64,000 nucleotides of DNA. It comes from Agarophyton chilense (taxonomy: Eukaryota > Rhodophyta > Florideophyceae > Gracilariales > Gracilariaceae). Within the stretch, counting starts at the first letter, position 1, and every line of letters begins with the position of its first letter. The DNA lies in contig JARGXX010000086.1 in the NCBI GenBank assembly GCA_030374765.1, positions 372,001 to 436,000 of the forward strand, read 5' to 3'. Shown here one piece after another: positions 31,982 to 42,524 of this stretch. The translations under genes and the position numbers were made by a program. The notes beneath the pieces were generated by a model. That model searched no databases, had not been told where the DNA came from, and saw nothing but the letters and a program-made list of their open reading frames with translations.

Positions 31982-32677
31982 CTATCCTTCGGCGTCCTGG
32001 TATCGCTCATTTTCCGAGGATAGATCACTCAATATCTGCAGAACGCTTCCCAATATTCGTTCCTTCTCCTTTCCATCGACAGCTGGATTGGCTTCCAAAT
32101 TCCTTACCACTCCGTGCACAAAAGGTTCTGCCCAATGTTGGTCCGGCAGCTGCTCAACCACACTTTCAAAGTCTGCCCACGCAAACGGGCGCTGCGTCTC
32201 AGCCTGTGTTTCAGCAAGGGATCGAGAAAGATCCTTCATACTTTCTAGCGCTTCTTTCCGTACAGAAGACGAATACCAATCTTCAATTCTACGGGCTCCT
32301 TCTGTACGCCTCGGTCCTCGCGCTCCTTCATTCCCCCGCTTCAATGACATTGTAGCTCTATTCTCTCGCTGCTCCCCGCGACTGCGAAGAACTGACTGTG
32401 CCAAAGAGCTTCGCGGAGTGGCCGAACGAGTCTCGCCTCGACCCACACCTGCATGGCCTTGAGGGGAAGAATGGCGAGGTTGGCGGTTCAATTGAGCCAG
32501 TCGATTTGTTACGCCACGACCGAGATCAGTCCGCGGTTTTGCAGGCTGGGCTGATCGAACAACTGCATACTGTCCACGACCAGCTGATCTTGATACCTTT
32601 TGATGCTTCCTGCCTGCAGCCGCTCCGCGTCCCAGGCTTCGAAGTGCGATTCGCGTTGTTGAACTGGTTGAACTCAT
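31982..32677 (-). CDS. Arg/Ser/Gly-rich protein with a helical C-terminal part, unknown
   Basis: 231 residues from the Met at 32677. About the first 140 residues are disordered and basic, with RG and SR pairs (LRSLGRGAAAGRKHQK, GHAGVGRGETRSATPRSS), like RNA-binding or nuclear proteins. The last 90 residues look folded and acidic: EALESMKDLSRSLAETQAET, FAWADFESVVEQLPDQHW, HGVVRNLEANPAVDGKEKER. The frame is open further upstream to 32821 with another Met, but that part is hydrophobic and unlike the rest. No family recognised. Confidence 0.55.
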   Translation of the reverse strand: MSSTSSTTRIALRSLGRGAAAGRKHQKVSRSAGRGQYAVVRSAQPAKPRTDLGRGVTNRLAQLNRQPRHSSPQGHAGVGRGETRSATPRSSLAQSVLRSRGEQRENRATMSLKRGNEGARGPRRTEGARRIEDWYSSSVRKEALESMKDLSRSLAETQAETQRPFAWADFESVVEQLPDQHWAEPFVHGVVRNLEANPAVDGKEKERILGSVLQILSDLSSENERYQDAEG

Positions 32678-33184
32678 CTTCGATATCAGCTGAAGTTCAC
32701 GGCAACTTCCTGTGAGACGAATGGTGAATAGTATTATCCAAACCTCAAGCACATTGAGTAGAGAGAATTCTGGGTCAAAACAAATTGTCACAGTCGCAAC
32801 TACAGTAGAGGGTAGTGCCAAACATACTGGCCGACAGGCGTGGGGTGATCAGAGGCGCAAAAGTTTGTCTAGTGGCATTTTTCATCACAATTTCAATGTG
32901 GTATTGTTGGTCCAAATAGAGTGATGGGTGCTCATCCATCTTACATCCACTGCTGGCGGTGAGAAAATTCTACACAGATACGGTTCGACAAGATCCTTTA
33001 TGCATTGTGCTTGCCTTGTCATTTTACGATAGAAACGACAAGTATTGCATGGAACAAGTGAGAAAGTAATGCGCCTAAGCGCATGGAGAAGCACGATGTT
33101 GAACAGGGATAATCGCAGTGACTGTGCATCAAAGCACCAAGTTGGCCATGGATGACAATATTTTAAGTGGAAGTTTCTAAATAG
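32678..33184. other. Intergenic, no feature seen
   Basis: About 500 bp between two minus-strand genes: the upstream side of the Arg/Ser/Gly-rich gene and the 3' side of the Maf gene. Nothing specific recognised. Confidence 0.35.
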
Positions 33185-33799
33185 TCACAATAAACCGTCT
33201 TCAACAAGTTTTCGAATCTCTCTACTGACTGCATTCATTGGCAAACCCATAACACAAAAGTAGCATCCATCGATCTTTTTGACGAAAGCACCACCCCGCC
33301 CTTGAATTCCATACGCCCCTGCTTTGTCCATTGGCTCTCCAGTCTTTACATATGCAGAGATCATATCATCCGTCAGATTGTCAAAACATACATTTGCTTC
33401 TTCACAAAAACTTCTGAGCTCCCCTTTGCACACAAAGGCTACGCCTGTGACAACGTTGTGCCATCGCCCGCTTAAACTCCTTAGCATTCGAAGCGCATCC
33501 GCTTCAGACTTCGGCTTTTCTAATATTTTGCCTTCCGAGACCACGATTGTATCAGAACCGATCACCAGATCAACGTCCTTCTCGCGCTTTCTCCATACGT
33601 CCAGGGTCTTCTCTTCTGCGGTTTTTTTCGCGTAGCAAGCCGGGTTCTCAAAACATGCCTTATCCAAATCTTCCGCGAAAGACGACGCTTCCGATTCAAA
33701 CTCCAATCCAATTAGCTTCAGAATTTCTCGGCGACGAGGAGACTGACTCGCCAAAACCACGCGCTTTTGTCTCAGGAGCGGTAGAAGATCAATAATCAT
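33185..33799 (-). CDS. Maf-family nucleoside triphosphate pyrophosphatase
   Basis: 204 residues, the usual length for Maf/ASMTL-type enzymes. The signature VLASQSPRRREILKLIG lies at residues 15-31, followed by the Asp-bearing block VIGSDTIVV (about 80), KPKSEADALRMLRSLSG (about 95), the WHNVVTGVAFV strand and MDKAGAYGIQGRGG (about 158), with GCYFCVMGLPM near the end. Family members hydrolyse dTTP, UTP or modified nucleotides to monophosphates, a house-cleaning role that keeps damaged nucleotides out of nucleic acids. Which nucleotide this one prefers cannot be read. There is no clear targeting peptide, so a cytosolic place is likely. Confidence 0.92.
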   Translation of the reverse strand: MIIDLLPLLRQKRVVLASQSPRRREILKLIGLEFESEASSFAEDLDKACFENPACYAKKTAEEKTLDVWRKREKDVDLVIGSDTIVVSEGKILEKPKSEADALRMLRSLSGRWHNVVTGVAFVCKGELRSFCEEANVCFDNLTDDMISAYVKTGEPMDKAGAYGIQGRGGAFVKKIDGCYFCVMGLPMNAVSREIRKLVEDGLL

Positions 33800-35317
33800 T
33801 TTGCTTTATTCTTGAGTTTGGCGTTCTTCAGTCAAAATCATATGGTTGTTCTGTGAATGAGCAACCAGATACGTAAGGGGACAGGGGTAAAGATGTGTCT
33901 GAAGGGTACTTGCCACAACTTGAGAGGATCGGCCAGTTGCTTTGGGTTCCTGGTTAATCTAAAACACAGCTTCAGTGTAGAATTTCAACCTGTTATGGTT
34001 GACTTTATGATCGCAATGGATGTGCTACCGCCCCGCGAGATATCATTTCATTTTCAATTTTTGATCCAGTATCCTGTGTTTGTGTTCCCGGTACGGAGAC
34101 CCCCTCATATCCCAACTTAAAGTTGATGAACAAAACTTTCTAGCTAGGAACGCAGAACAAAATTCTTTTGGAGGTGCAAGCGAAAAACACAGCTTGGATA
34201 ATACCCTCGCCTCATCGCCGACGATCTCCTCGCAACAGGCTCGCTGGTCGCTCCTCCTAGAGTGTGATCTTTGTGTCTGTATTTCATGTTCCCACCCTCC
34301 CACCACCCTGCTATTGCTTGCAACGAACGAGCCTTCGTTGAGTAACAAGAATGCTCTTGGAACTTGTCAGCCATACAAGAAAGAAACCTAAAACCCAAAG
34401 CCACACCGAAGAAAAACTGTTGTAAGGTTTTGAGATAACCCCTACGCAGACGATTCTTGCCATGTCCTAACAACTGCCGATGGAATGAAATATGCTACAA
34501 TAAACAGCAGTCAGTTACAGGCGTCACGCGCTGCCAACGCTCTGATCCCCAGGCCCCTCGTTAAGTTCAACAGAAAGGTATCCCTGGTACCTCAATCGTC
34601 ATCACATCCAAATCATTACGGGCCGTTCCCTCAAAACAAGGTATCCCCCTCTCTTACGAGAACACTTAATTACTATGTAGTATGTGACGGTGTGAACCAA
34701 AGCTTTCTCTCACAGGCGAGCCGGGTATCTTTGCTGTGGTCTATCGCCTTCGATTCCGAGACAAAAACTCATCATCATCCGGCCATTTTTGAATTATCTC
34801 GTCGAAGGGGACCGCTTATAGCTGTCGAAGACAAGTGAAGTATAATGTTCTCGATTTTCGGTTGCCTCACCGCAGAATGAAGCGACCCAAATCTTCCGCA
34901 ACAACCTGGACGATAGTAACAAAACAGCTTTTCATGTCGCAAGGAAGATACAAAGAAAAACAAAACGGGGCTTACAAACCTTGGGGATGAAGCAACCTCC
35001 CCTTCACGGTGGTTGACTTACTTAGCCGAAAACTTTGGAACGGAGAGAAAAGGCTGACGTCGATCGAGTCGTAGCCTGAATGATATACTAAGGTATGAGG
35101 AGTCAAAGGCGAACTTGAATTGATGTTTCCCTTGGCAAGTCCAGAGCCTTTTAGGCCAGAATATAGATTACGGGCTGCGACTTCCGGCCTATTGTTTGGT
35201 ATCAAACAACCAACGATGGAAACCAACACGAGAGTTGCTAACGATATAATGATTTATATCCATGATTATCATTGTCTATCTTCTCTGGGGAGCAGTGAGT
35301 TCGAATGTCGGGTAATA
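33800..35317. other. Intergenic, no gene seen
   Basis: About 1.5 kb between the Maf start and the TIPIN stop. Only short frames of random character; no RNA gene, repeat array or element ends recognised. Confidence 0.4.
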
Positions 35318-36181
35318 CTAGACGGGAGACATTGGAATATCGTTATTCCTGTTGTGACCAGCTTTCGATTCAACGCGGGTTATTGCATCTTTGATTGGCT
35401 GACCATGGCTCATTCCGTCGGTATTAGTTTTGCCGATGTCTTCTTTCTGTTGTCTCGAATCAGATTCACCTTGCTGTTTAGATGTTTTAGAATCACTTCT
35501 CTGATGCCCTTCATTCAGCCCAGAAGGCGCTTGAACATTACTTTGAACCTCAACTGCAATGCTTTCCTCACTAGTCTTGGACGACGTATCTCGTTTCGGC
35601 TCTGTAACTTCCATATGCATTCTGTCCATCATGGCTTCCTCCTCCTCCCACTCATCACGCTCATTACCCCATTCAATAGCATCAATCCCATCAGGAGGGG
35701 CTTCTGCCGCAACCTGAATGCCACTTTCGTTCTGAGTTGCATCTCGGCCAGCAGGCTGAGCAACAGCACATTGGTCTAGACTAGGATTCCCTTCGAATTC
35801 GGCATTAACCTCGCGGAATTCTGCCAGTCGAAGGTTGGCGAGCATGGGCCTGAGCGACCTATTTGTGCCCAATGCCTGCGAGGCAAAGATGAATTCTGAA
35901 AATGAATACTGAGGGGCGAGTTCCCTCGCCCATACTGACATGTTGCGCAACAAATCCCCAAGGACTTTTGCTTCGCGCCCCTCACGAGGTTTTCCGCGTG
36001 CCTTTGCTCTCCTTCCGATCTTGATGGCTTCCTGAAGTGATGCTTCTGAGAAATCGCCAACCGTTAGCTTTGGTATTAAGTGCGCGGCTCGTTGCTTTTT
36101 TTGGGGCGGCTCTGATGGGAGTGGGGCTTGAGCGGGGCGTGCAGCTCCGGGTTGAGTTATGATGGAATGAGCGGGAATCAT
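35318..36181 (-). CDS. TIPIN/Swi3/Csm3-like replication fork protection protein
   Basis: 287 residues. Residues about 36-125 match the Swi3 domain: LIPKLTVGDFSEASLQEAI, the basic GRRAKARGKPREG that stands for the 'K.KGKGHE' block, then LGDLLRNMSVWARELAPQYS and FSEFIFASQALG. TIPIN (Csm3, Swi3) forms a complex with Timeless/Tof1 that steadies stalled replication forks and supports the S-phase checkpoint in the nucleus. The C-terminal half is acidic and disordered (ERDEWEEEEAMMDRMH, then Ser/Lys/Gln-rich), as is usual in the family. A short Pro-rich leader with a KKQR basic patch precedes the domain. Assignment is by domain pattern; it is moderately sure. Confidence 0.72.
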   Translation of the reverse strand: MIPAHSIITQPGAARPAQAPLPSEPPQKKQRAAHLIPKLTVGDFSEASLQEAIKIGRRAKARGKPREGREAKVLGDLLRNMSVWARELAPQYSFSEFIFASQALGTNRSLRPMLANLRLAEFREVNAEFEGNPSLDQCAVAQPAGRDATQNESGIQVAAEAPPDGIDAIEWGNERDEWEEEEAMMDRMHMEVTEPKRDTSSKTSEESIAVEVQSNVQAPSGLNEGHQRSDSKTSKQQGESDSRQQKEDIGKTNTDGMSHGQPIKDAITRVESKAGHNRNNDIPMSPV

Positions 36182-36486
36182 AGTGGTAGTTGCGGGGCAG
36201 TGGATGAGCTATCCTCCAGAACGTGAGCGTTGATGCTCGGCGTGTGTTGTACTCGAAGGCGACCGACCCTCTCTCATCCATGGCCTAGCTTTGATTTCCC
36301 GCCAAAACAGAGTTTCGGTATCCGCCTGTGGAATTTTCACCTTTCACAGATAAAATGAAAAACAAAAGTCAAGCTGCAGGTTTTGAGCAACTGCTCGTCT
36401 GCTGGATCAACGCCGATGGCCGTTAGCAGGAAGTTAGGCTCCACCCCATCCTGTTTCAACCGGACGCACATTTCCCCGCCGGCGCG
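36182..36486. promoter_or_regulatory. Divergent promoter region
   Basis: About 300 bp between the divergent TIPIN (minus) and plastid membrane protein (plus) starts. It must hold both promoters. No clear motif recognised. Confidence 0.4.
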
Positions 36487-38253
36487 ATGCTCACACTGCA
36501 CGTTGGGTTTGTACCCTTAGTCCCAGTTTTTAGGAAGCGCGTTTCGCGAAAACGTCCTCGCTCAACATGCTGCACTGCTTCAAATGCGTCCCAACCAGAT
36601 GAACTCCCTGACTTCGCCGCGAAGCTCGGCCCACCCGCCGTTCCGGATTTCATCAAACGTTTGGATATGCTCGAGTTTCAACGAAGACAAGGAGCTACGC
36701 CAATGCCTTCTTTGCCACCCGAAGTTTTACAATTTTTAAGAGACGAATATCCACGGATAAAGAAGTTAGATGAAATCATGGAGGTCGAAATGAAACGAGA
36801 CGATTATGACCCCAATGATCACCGTGTGTATTCTTGGGCTTATAACTATTTAAGGCCTCACGCCATGGGACGTTCTTTGCAAGCTCTCATTGCGTGTCTA
36901 GTTACTTATTCTACTGTGAAACTGGTTCAATATGTGAGAAGTCGCATATCACAGACTGTATTGATGAGCGCCCTTGTTTCCGCGGACACTGTCTTCACAG
37001 CTACCTTAGCTGGAGCTTTTCCAGCATTTCTCTTGTCATGGGCATTGCATCGAGCGCGTTTCAACGATGTGCGGACCGATGGTGTCCGTCGTTCGGTGGT
37101 AATGTTTTGTCTGACTGCTGTGGCACTTTTGGGTGTTTGGGCCATGGCAGCAACTGCAAATATTAAACTGGCACTTATGTCCTCGATATTTGTGCGATAT
37201 ATGCTCTTCATACCGGTCTGGGGGTGGATGGACATAAGACGAGAAGCCACCCTAGGACAAACTCCTTTGGCAAAGCTGTATAAGGCATGGAGATTGGCCG
37301 CAACTGTGGCTGTTCTTTTTTACGGCAGTATGTTGCGATTATTGGCATTGTGCGTACCGCAAGAATTCCCATCTCAAGTATTTGGGCACCGAGCGGAATT
37401 GTTCAGACTCGCACTTTGGAAACGATTTCCCGTTTCATGCTCGCTTTGCAATGATCCGCGGGGGTTATTTTTCATGGGAGGGTTAGTTGTCGCCGGATTG
37501 CTGGTATATACGCTTTATCTAATCATTTTTGTCACGGACTGTTGCCGAATTAATTTTCACCGTGAATGCGAATCCGTCTTAACCTCCTTCTGCTTGAAAA
37601 AGGGAGCATATCAACCAAACCGCCATCCGGATGACATCACATGTTCTCTCTCTGCGCGGAACCCGGACGAGTCATTTCTTCCTTCTCGCCCTATAATGTT
37701 GCGCCCAGACGAAGATCAGCTAGCAACAAGCTCAGCAGTGATGGTCGACGACACAATCCCCGTTTTTGCGTACTTGGACAGAGAAAAAGAAATAATGAAG
37801 CAAACAGGAGTCACGGAGTGGCTCAAATATCGCTCCGAGCAAGTTCCGGCAGATACGGAAGAAGAAAAGGAAGAGCGCGACGCCAAAGCTCTTCTTTCCT
37901 GGGCTAGGGCACTGAAGCCTGAAGAGGAGAAGCTATCGATAGAAGACTACTTCCAGACTGTAGAGGACGACGAGTACTTTTACGACCCAACAACAGGTAA
38001 TTGGTTGTTTGTGGAAGGCTCGGACGGACGGAAAGCTGACGCGGAGGACCCCAATGTTGATGGTGGCAGCAACGGTAGCGGCAACGCTCAGAATTGGATA
38101 AATCTGAGTACTGAAGAGGAGGTGGAGATTCCGCCCGAGTGGGAGCCTATTGTACAACGAATGCTCGAACAGAACAACAAATTTGATGACAAAACTCCGC
38201 AAACGGATGATGAAGAGGATTCCGGGTCTTCGTCGCTTTCCGTGTACGTTTAG
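36487..38253 (+). CDS. Probable plastid membrane protein, unknown
   Basis: 588 residues. The first ~35 residues (MLTLHVGFVPLVPVFRKRVS, RKRPRSTCCTASNASQ) are basic and Ser/Cys-rich, like a plastid transit peptide. A soluble helical part follows (LEFQRRQGATPMPSLPPEVL), then five or more membrane segments: about 127-147, 154-186, 203-246, 265-285 and 329-355 (FFMGGLVVAGLLVYTLYLI). The C-terminal ~190 residues are acidic and probably stromal or cytosolic, with WLKYRSEQVPADTEEEKEER, FYDPTTGNWLFVEG and a Ser/Asp/Glu tail. No family recognised. A plastid envelope or thylakoid site is inferred from the leader only. Confidence 0.72.
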   Translation: MLTLHVGFVPLVPVFRKRVSRKRPRSTCCTASNASQPDELPDFAAKLGPPAVPDFIKRLDMLEFQRRQGATPMPSLPPEVLQFLRDEYPRIKKLDEIMEVEMKRDDYDPNDHRVYSWAYNYLRPHAMGRSLQALIACLVTYSTVKLVQYVRSRISQTVLMSALVSADTVFTATLAGAFPAFLLSWALHRARFNDVRTDGVRRSVVMFCLTAVALLGVWAMAATANIKLALMSSIFVRYMLFIPVWGWMDIRREATLGQTPLAKLYKAWRLAATVAVLFYGSMLRLLALCVPQEFPSQVFGHRAELFRLALWKRFPVSCSLCNDPRGLFFMGGLVVAGLLVYTLYLIIFVTDCCRINFHRECESVLTSFCLKKGAYQPNRHPDDITCSLSARNPDESFLPSRPIMLRPDEDQLATSSAVMVDDTIPVFAYLDREKEIMKQTGVTEWLKYRSEQVPADTEEEKEERDAKALLSWARALKPEEEKLSIEDYFQTVEDDEYFYDPTTGNWLFVEGSDGRKADAEDPNVDGGSNGSGNAQNWINLSTEEEVEIPPEWEPIVQRMLEQNNKFDDKTPQTDDEEDSGSSSLSVYV

Positions 38254-40015
38254 GCAGAGGAGTAAACTTGCGTGGGTAATTGGTTTCATTGTTCTGACAG
38301 CAGATGTCATGCTTGATGTTTTCTTTTTCCCTCCTTCACTGCTAGAAACAAGGCCATCGCTGTCACTGGCGCTGAAATTACGCCTCAGGCTTGGCCGTTT
38401 TCCTTGCCCTGATTTCTCTGTAGGAAACGATAGCGCTGTTGTACGTAAGGCGATTGCGCAGACATTCGAGCACCGCCACGTCGCCCAACAAAGGTGGTGG
38501 CACAGAGTGCACATGGAAGCGAAAAGAGGATCGCATTCATTGGGCGAGTGGAGAGGTCGAAGGTACGGGGCCAGAGTTACTATACACATAAGGGACAAAG
38601 AGGAAGGATGGTGGGAGTAATTGTACACAAGGTCTTTTATTTTCTTTGCGGGGCGTAGTTGCGACACGACATACTACCGAAAGTGTGGCAACTTCTTTCG
38701 TGAAGTGAACGACCACGGCGATCAGGAATCCGATGTCCAGAACCCAGGGAATCAAGATCGCTGTGCTGCTTCGGAGATAAATAGCGCGTCCCTCGCGACG
38801 CTTTAAATCATGGCGTATATGATGCTGTGCGGATCGCCTTTCTCTCACGGAATTAAAACTTGACTAAAATCAGTTACGTCGGTGATACATTCAAACAAGT
38901 CCAGACGTCACCCGCGAATCCTGCAGATCAAACAAAGAAGAAAGACAAAAAAGTGAGTCGGGGCAACCAAGATTGGGGGAACAGGACAGCTGCGCGGACG
39001 CAAGCTAGCCCAGGGTCATAAATTAAGCACCCAAAGCTACCATTGTGGTAACCTTGTGAACGTCAAGCTCCCTGCCAGGACAAGCCCGAGGGCTGCGGCG
39101 TGCAATGGGCGCTCTCGATCCAGCCTACGCCTCCCTCTTGAATCGGCGGTAAGCGGCGCCAGGTAAGTATGACTCCGAAACAGCGAACACTCACTTGCCA
39201 GTTGAGCAGCGCCTTTTATACGACACGCGAAGCGCTGCGTGTCGGCGTCGGCGGCGGCGCACGAAAACAAGCCACGCGTGCTGCAACGTGGCAGACTCCT
39301 CGAAGAGGCGCCGATCTTTCCAGAAACATTTCGGAAAACCAGAGATTGATGCGAAATCTGAAACGGAAACAAGAGTGAAGACGCGCCAAGCGGCATGCGG
39401 TCAAAGCCATAAATCGTATCTATCGTGTCGATAAGCCAAGCGCTGTACGTTGCAACGGACAGACAATTCTAACTATGCAAAAAAATACAAGTGGCACACG
39501 GTAACACCCGGGGGGGGCGCGTTCGCGCGTGCATAGCACCGATGCCCAAACCGTCGCAAGTACCGCTGCACTCTGTGCGTATCTGCGCGCCGCGAGATCA
39601 GCGGTTACCTGACGGCCATACACTCTCGAGTTGACACAAAAGAAAAAACTGTTTTTTACTTCCTCATCGCACACACTTCCAAGGGCACGTCAGGAAGAAC
39701 AAGGAAAAATGAATTAAATGCTCAACTTGTCCAGCACCTGAACACACAAAATGAACCAACCAGCACACACACACTTGACAAAAAAATAGAGGACTCGGCA
39801 AACGCACTAGAGGGAATTGGGGAGAGTAGCTGAATAGGGCCAGAAAGAAAAGATTGTTAGGGTTGTCTCAACCACCCACACACAAATACAAAAACGTGAG
39901 ATTCTCGTCTTGACACACACACACAAAAAAAAAAGAAGGGGAAAATAGCAACGGGAAGAAAACCATGTGACACCACCCCCGCAGCACACCACTGCCAAGA
40001 GCGATGCGTTCCGCA
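38254..40015. other. Intergenic with a GC-richer patch
   Basis: About 1.8 kb without a supported gene. Around 39160-39620 GC content rises and a run of eight or more G occurs near 39510. Short frames on both strands look random. Near 39755-39935 there are several CA/AC microsatellite-like runs, possibly in the 3' UTR of the MYB gene. Confidence 0.4.
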
Positions 40016-41077
40016 TCAAAGGTCAGCCAAAAGTGAGTCATCAAACTGGTTCTTCTGGGTGGCGTTCAAAATGTCCACGTCCAAATCCGCGTCCCTAGCT
40101 TCAAACATTTCGGACCGATCGTGCTCAGCCACGTTGGTAATCCTTCTCATAAAGTCATCATAATCGGCCAGGTTCGTCAAGCTAGAGTTTTTCTTCATAC
40201 CGCCACAAGCGGAGCTAACCGGCGCAGGCGCCGTATTGCTCATTAACCGGTCATTAATATTCATGACAGAAACATCTTCATTGATACAGTCATCGCCATC
40301 ATTAGATATGGGTGAACATGCATAATCCTGCAAACAATTGATCGGTTCCTCCTTGACCATTGTATCATCCATGGGGCAAGTGCTTTCACTCTGGGCCGCA
40401 TCCTCGGCAGGGTGCATGTGCTCCTTAATGTGTGGCTCATTCTCCGAAGCAGATGCAGAGGGGGCGGCGGCTGCGGCGGCTGTAGCCAAAACGTGATTCC
40501 GACGCTTCTTGGCTTCTCTTTCAAGCTTCATCTGGTACTTTTGCGCGTGAGTGCGAACCTGTTTCGGCGTTCTCGATCCAACAAACTGGCTGATGGCGAC
40601 GTAGTTTTTCGCACCAAAGAGCTTGACGGCATACAAAAACTGCTGGTGCTCCTTCGCGGTCCAGTAGCGAGTCTTGCCCGCCTTGTCCTCCTCATCGGCG
40701 GCGGCGGCGGCAGTGGCCGCGCGCGCGCGACCCAGCACGTGGGTGCCCGCGAAGTGGGGAGAGGCGCCGGGCGGCTGCGCCTGGACGCCGGGAAGCAGCG
40801 GCATGTTGGCAGCAGCGGCGGCCGCGGCGACTTGCAGCGGGTGTGGGGAAGGGATCGGGTGCAGCGCAGGGGACATGGCCAACATGGCGTGCATGTGGGC
40901 GGCGTGCAGGCGAGCAAGGTCGTGGGCGGCGTACACTGCGGATGAATCGTGCGTCCTGGTCTTCAACTTTCGGATGTGAGAGGTGCAACGCGCGAGGTCG
41001 GCTTCCAGTTGAACGATTTTCTTGTGCTGGCGATCGATGATGGAGTCGTAGTTGGGGGCGATGGCGGTGTCGACCAT
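40016..41077 (-). CDS. SHAQKYF-class single-repeat MYB transcription factor
   Basis: 353 residues from the Met at 41077 (context ACCATGG). Residues about 20-45 look like a coiled-coil helix (IIDRQHKKIVQLEADLARC), then an Ala/His/Pro-rich part, then one MYB repeat from about residue 136: TRYWTAKEHQQFLYAVKLFG, KNYVAISQFVGSRTPKQVR and THAQKYQMKLERE, where THAQKYQ is the SHAQKYF signature. In plants this class (CCA1/LHY/RVE and related) binds DNA with one repeat and acts in clock and stress control; the same role here is inference. A basic KKRRNH patch follows the repeat as a likely nuclear signal. The C-terminus is acidic and may activate transcription. Confidence 0.85.
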   Translation of the reverse strand: MVDTAIAPNYDSIIDRQHKKIVQLEADLARCTSHIRKLKTRTHDSSAVYAAHDLARLHAAHMHAMLAMSPALHPIPSPHPLQVAAAAAAANMPLLPGVQAQPPGASPHFAGTHVLGRARAATAAAAADEEDKAGKTRYWTAKEHQQFLYAVKLFGAKNYVAISQFVGSRTPKQVRTHAQKYQMKLEREAKKRRNHVLATAAAAAAPSASASENEPHIKEHMHPAEDAAQSESTCPMDDTMVKEEPINCLQDYACSPISNDGDDCINEDVSVMNINDRLMSNTAPAPVSSACGGMKKNSSLTNLADYDDFMRRITNVAEHDRSEMFEARDADLDVDILNATQKNQFDDSLLADL

Positions 41078-42140
41078 GGTTGGAAGGGGGGGCGGAGGGC
41101 AGCGGAAGGCAGCGGGAGCGGAGCGGTGGCGGTGCGGGGGGGAAGGGGTAGAAGGTAGGGGCGGGGGGCGAACGGACGGAGCGGGAGATTGGGGGCGTGG
41201 GAAGGTGAGGCGCGGTGGACGAAGCAACGCGGGAGAGTTCGGGCGGCGAGGAAAGAAAGGAAGAATGCAAATTGGGGCGCACGCGTGGTGGTGGTTGGTT
41301 GTGTGCGGTGAGACTCGTCGTGAGCGAGCGACAGCTCGTCACTGTCTTTCGGGGCGCGCAACAGCAGCACCGGTGGCGTTTGTTGACTCGCGAAATGCGC
41401 TCAAACACGGAGGCGAATTTGAAACGGCGCCGAATATATTCAAGCCGAAATCGTTCTCACTTCGCTGACGATGCGCGCGCTCGCTCCCGCGAATTGCAGC
41501 GTCTCAGAGGGGGGCAAGCGCTTTACAGCTTTACAGTGGTCGTGTGCAGATTTTTTGTTCTTCTTGTAAATACCTAAAATACCGGCGAGTACGGGGAGCC
41601 AATCGGCGGGCGGCGTTGCACGTGCAACGGTGTTTGTGTGATGAAGGCGCGACACTTGGCGCGTGCTGCGCAATGGAGGCGCTACAAGATTGACCAATGG
41701 CGTGTGCGCGCGCGAGATCATGGCCGCATACCTGCGTTCAAGCGCGCCCTCGAGCCGCGCCGCGCGCCGGTGCCACCCTTTCCACAGAACCCTAACTAGA
41801 GGGCGCGGCCTCGCGAGCGTGCCTGTCAAGCTGCGGAACGTGTCTATTTGGTTGGAAAAAACCCTGGGGGGTTGTGTGTGTCAACGTACAGTACTTGCAT
41901 AAACCTTCATAGATGCCATTGATACGGTTGTTTTGCGTAACGCCTCCGCGAACAGTTCCTACCAACAAATGCTATTTGACCGTCTTCTTCCATGCCGCCG
42001 CCCCTTGAATACGCGCCCCACAGCGCTGTTTTTGTGCACTTGTTCTCCCATGCACGTGCCCCAAACGGCGCAAACGGCGCGTTCTCCGACGCCTACCGTG
42101 GCACCACTGTCTAATTACTGTCTTGTGTTTGCGCACGCGC

Positions 42141-42524
42141 TCACGTCGCCTGCCCGCCCCGTCTGTCCAACTTTCTGGGTCTGCATGCCTCCCAACGCGG
42201 CTGTAGCATGTACCAAAGGGTATATACGTTGAGCTTGCGTCCGGTCACAAAAGTCGTCGCCCCTCTTGTCAACGATGATTTGGAGTCAAACTTACTGCGC
42301 TGTAACTTTTTCATCCACCCCAGCGCCCAACGCCCAACAATCTCCGTCTCAATACAGTACGCCCCACTTCTATTTACACTACAGTTATTAACATCACCCC
42401 GATTCCAGATTCCAGCCCCACCAGCTGCGAGTACATTACCTACCGCCCCGATGGCAAGTAAAACCATCCCACGCATCAACCGCACAATGCGCACACCCAT
42501 TGTTGTGAAACCATAATTACGCAT
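42141..42524 (-). CDS. Doubtful small protein with one hydrophobic segment
   Basis: A 127-residue frame with a hydrophobic stretch near the N-terminus (MVLLAIGAVGNVLAAGGAGI) that could be a signal anchor, followed by a Cys-bearing hydrophilic part. No family recognised and no supporting context. It could equally be a chance frame. Confidence 0.22.
   Translation of the reverse strand: MRNYGFTTMGVRIVRLMRGMVLLAIGAVGNVLAAGGAGIWNRGDVNNCSVNRSGAYCIETEIVGRWALGWMKKLQRSKFDSKSSLTRGATTFVTGRKLNVYTLWYMLQPRWEACRPRKLDRRGGQAT

Noticed and set aside
35120-35779. Plus-strand frame opposite TIPIN
   Set aside because: The minus-strand frame carries the Swi3 domain; this one has no ordered content of its own.
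37933-38667. Minus-strand frame over the end of the plastid membrane protein
   Set aside because: Ser/Leu-rich without domain features and overlaps a well-supported gene.
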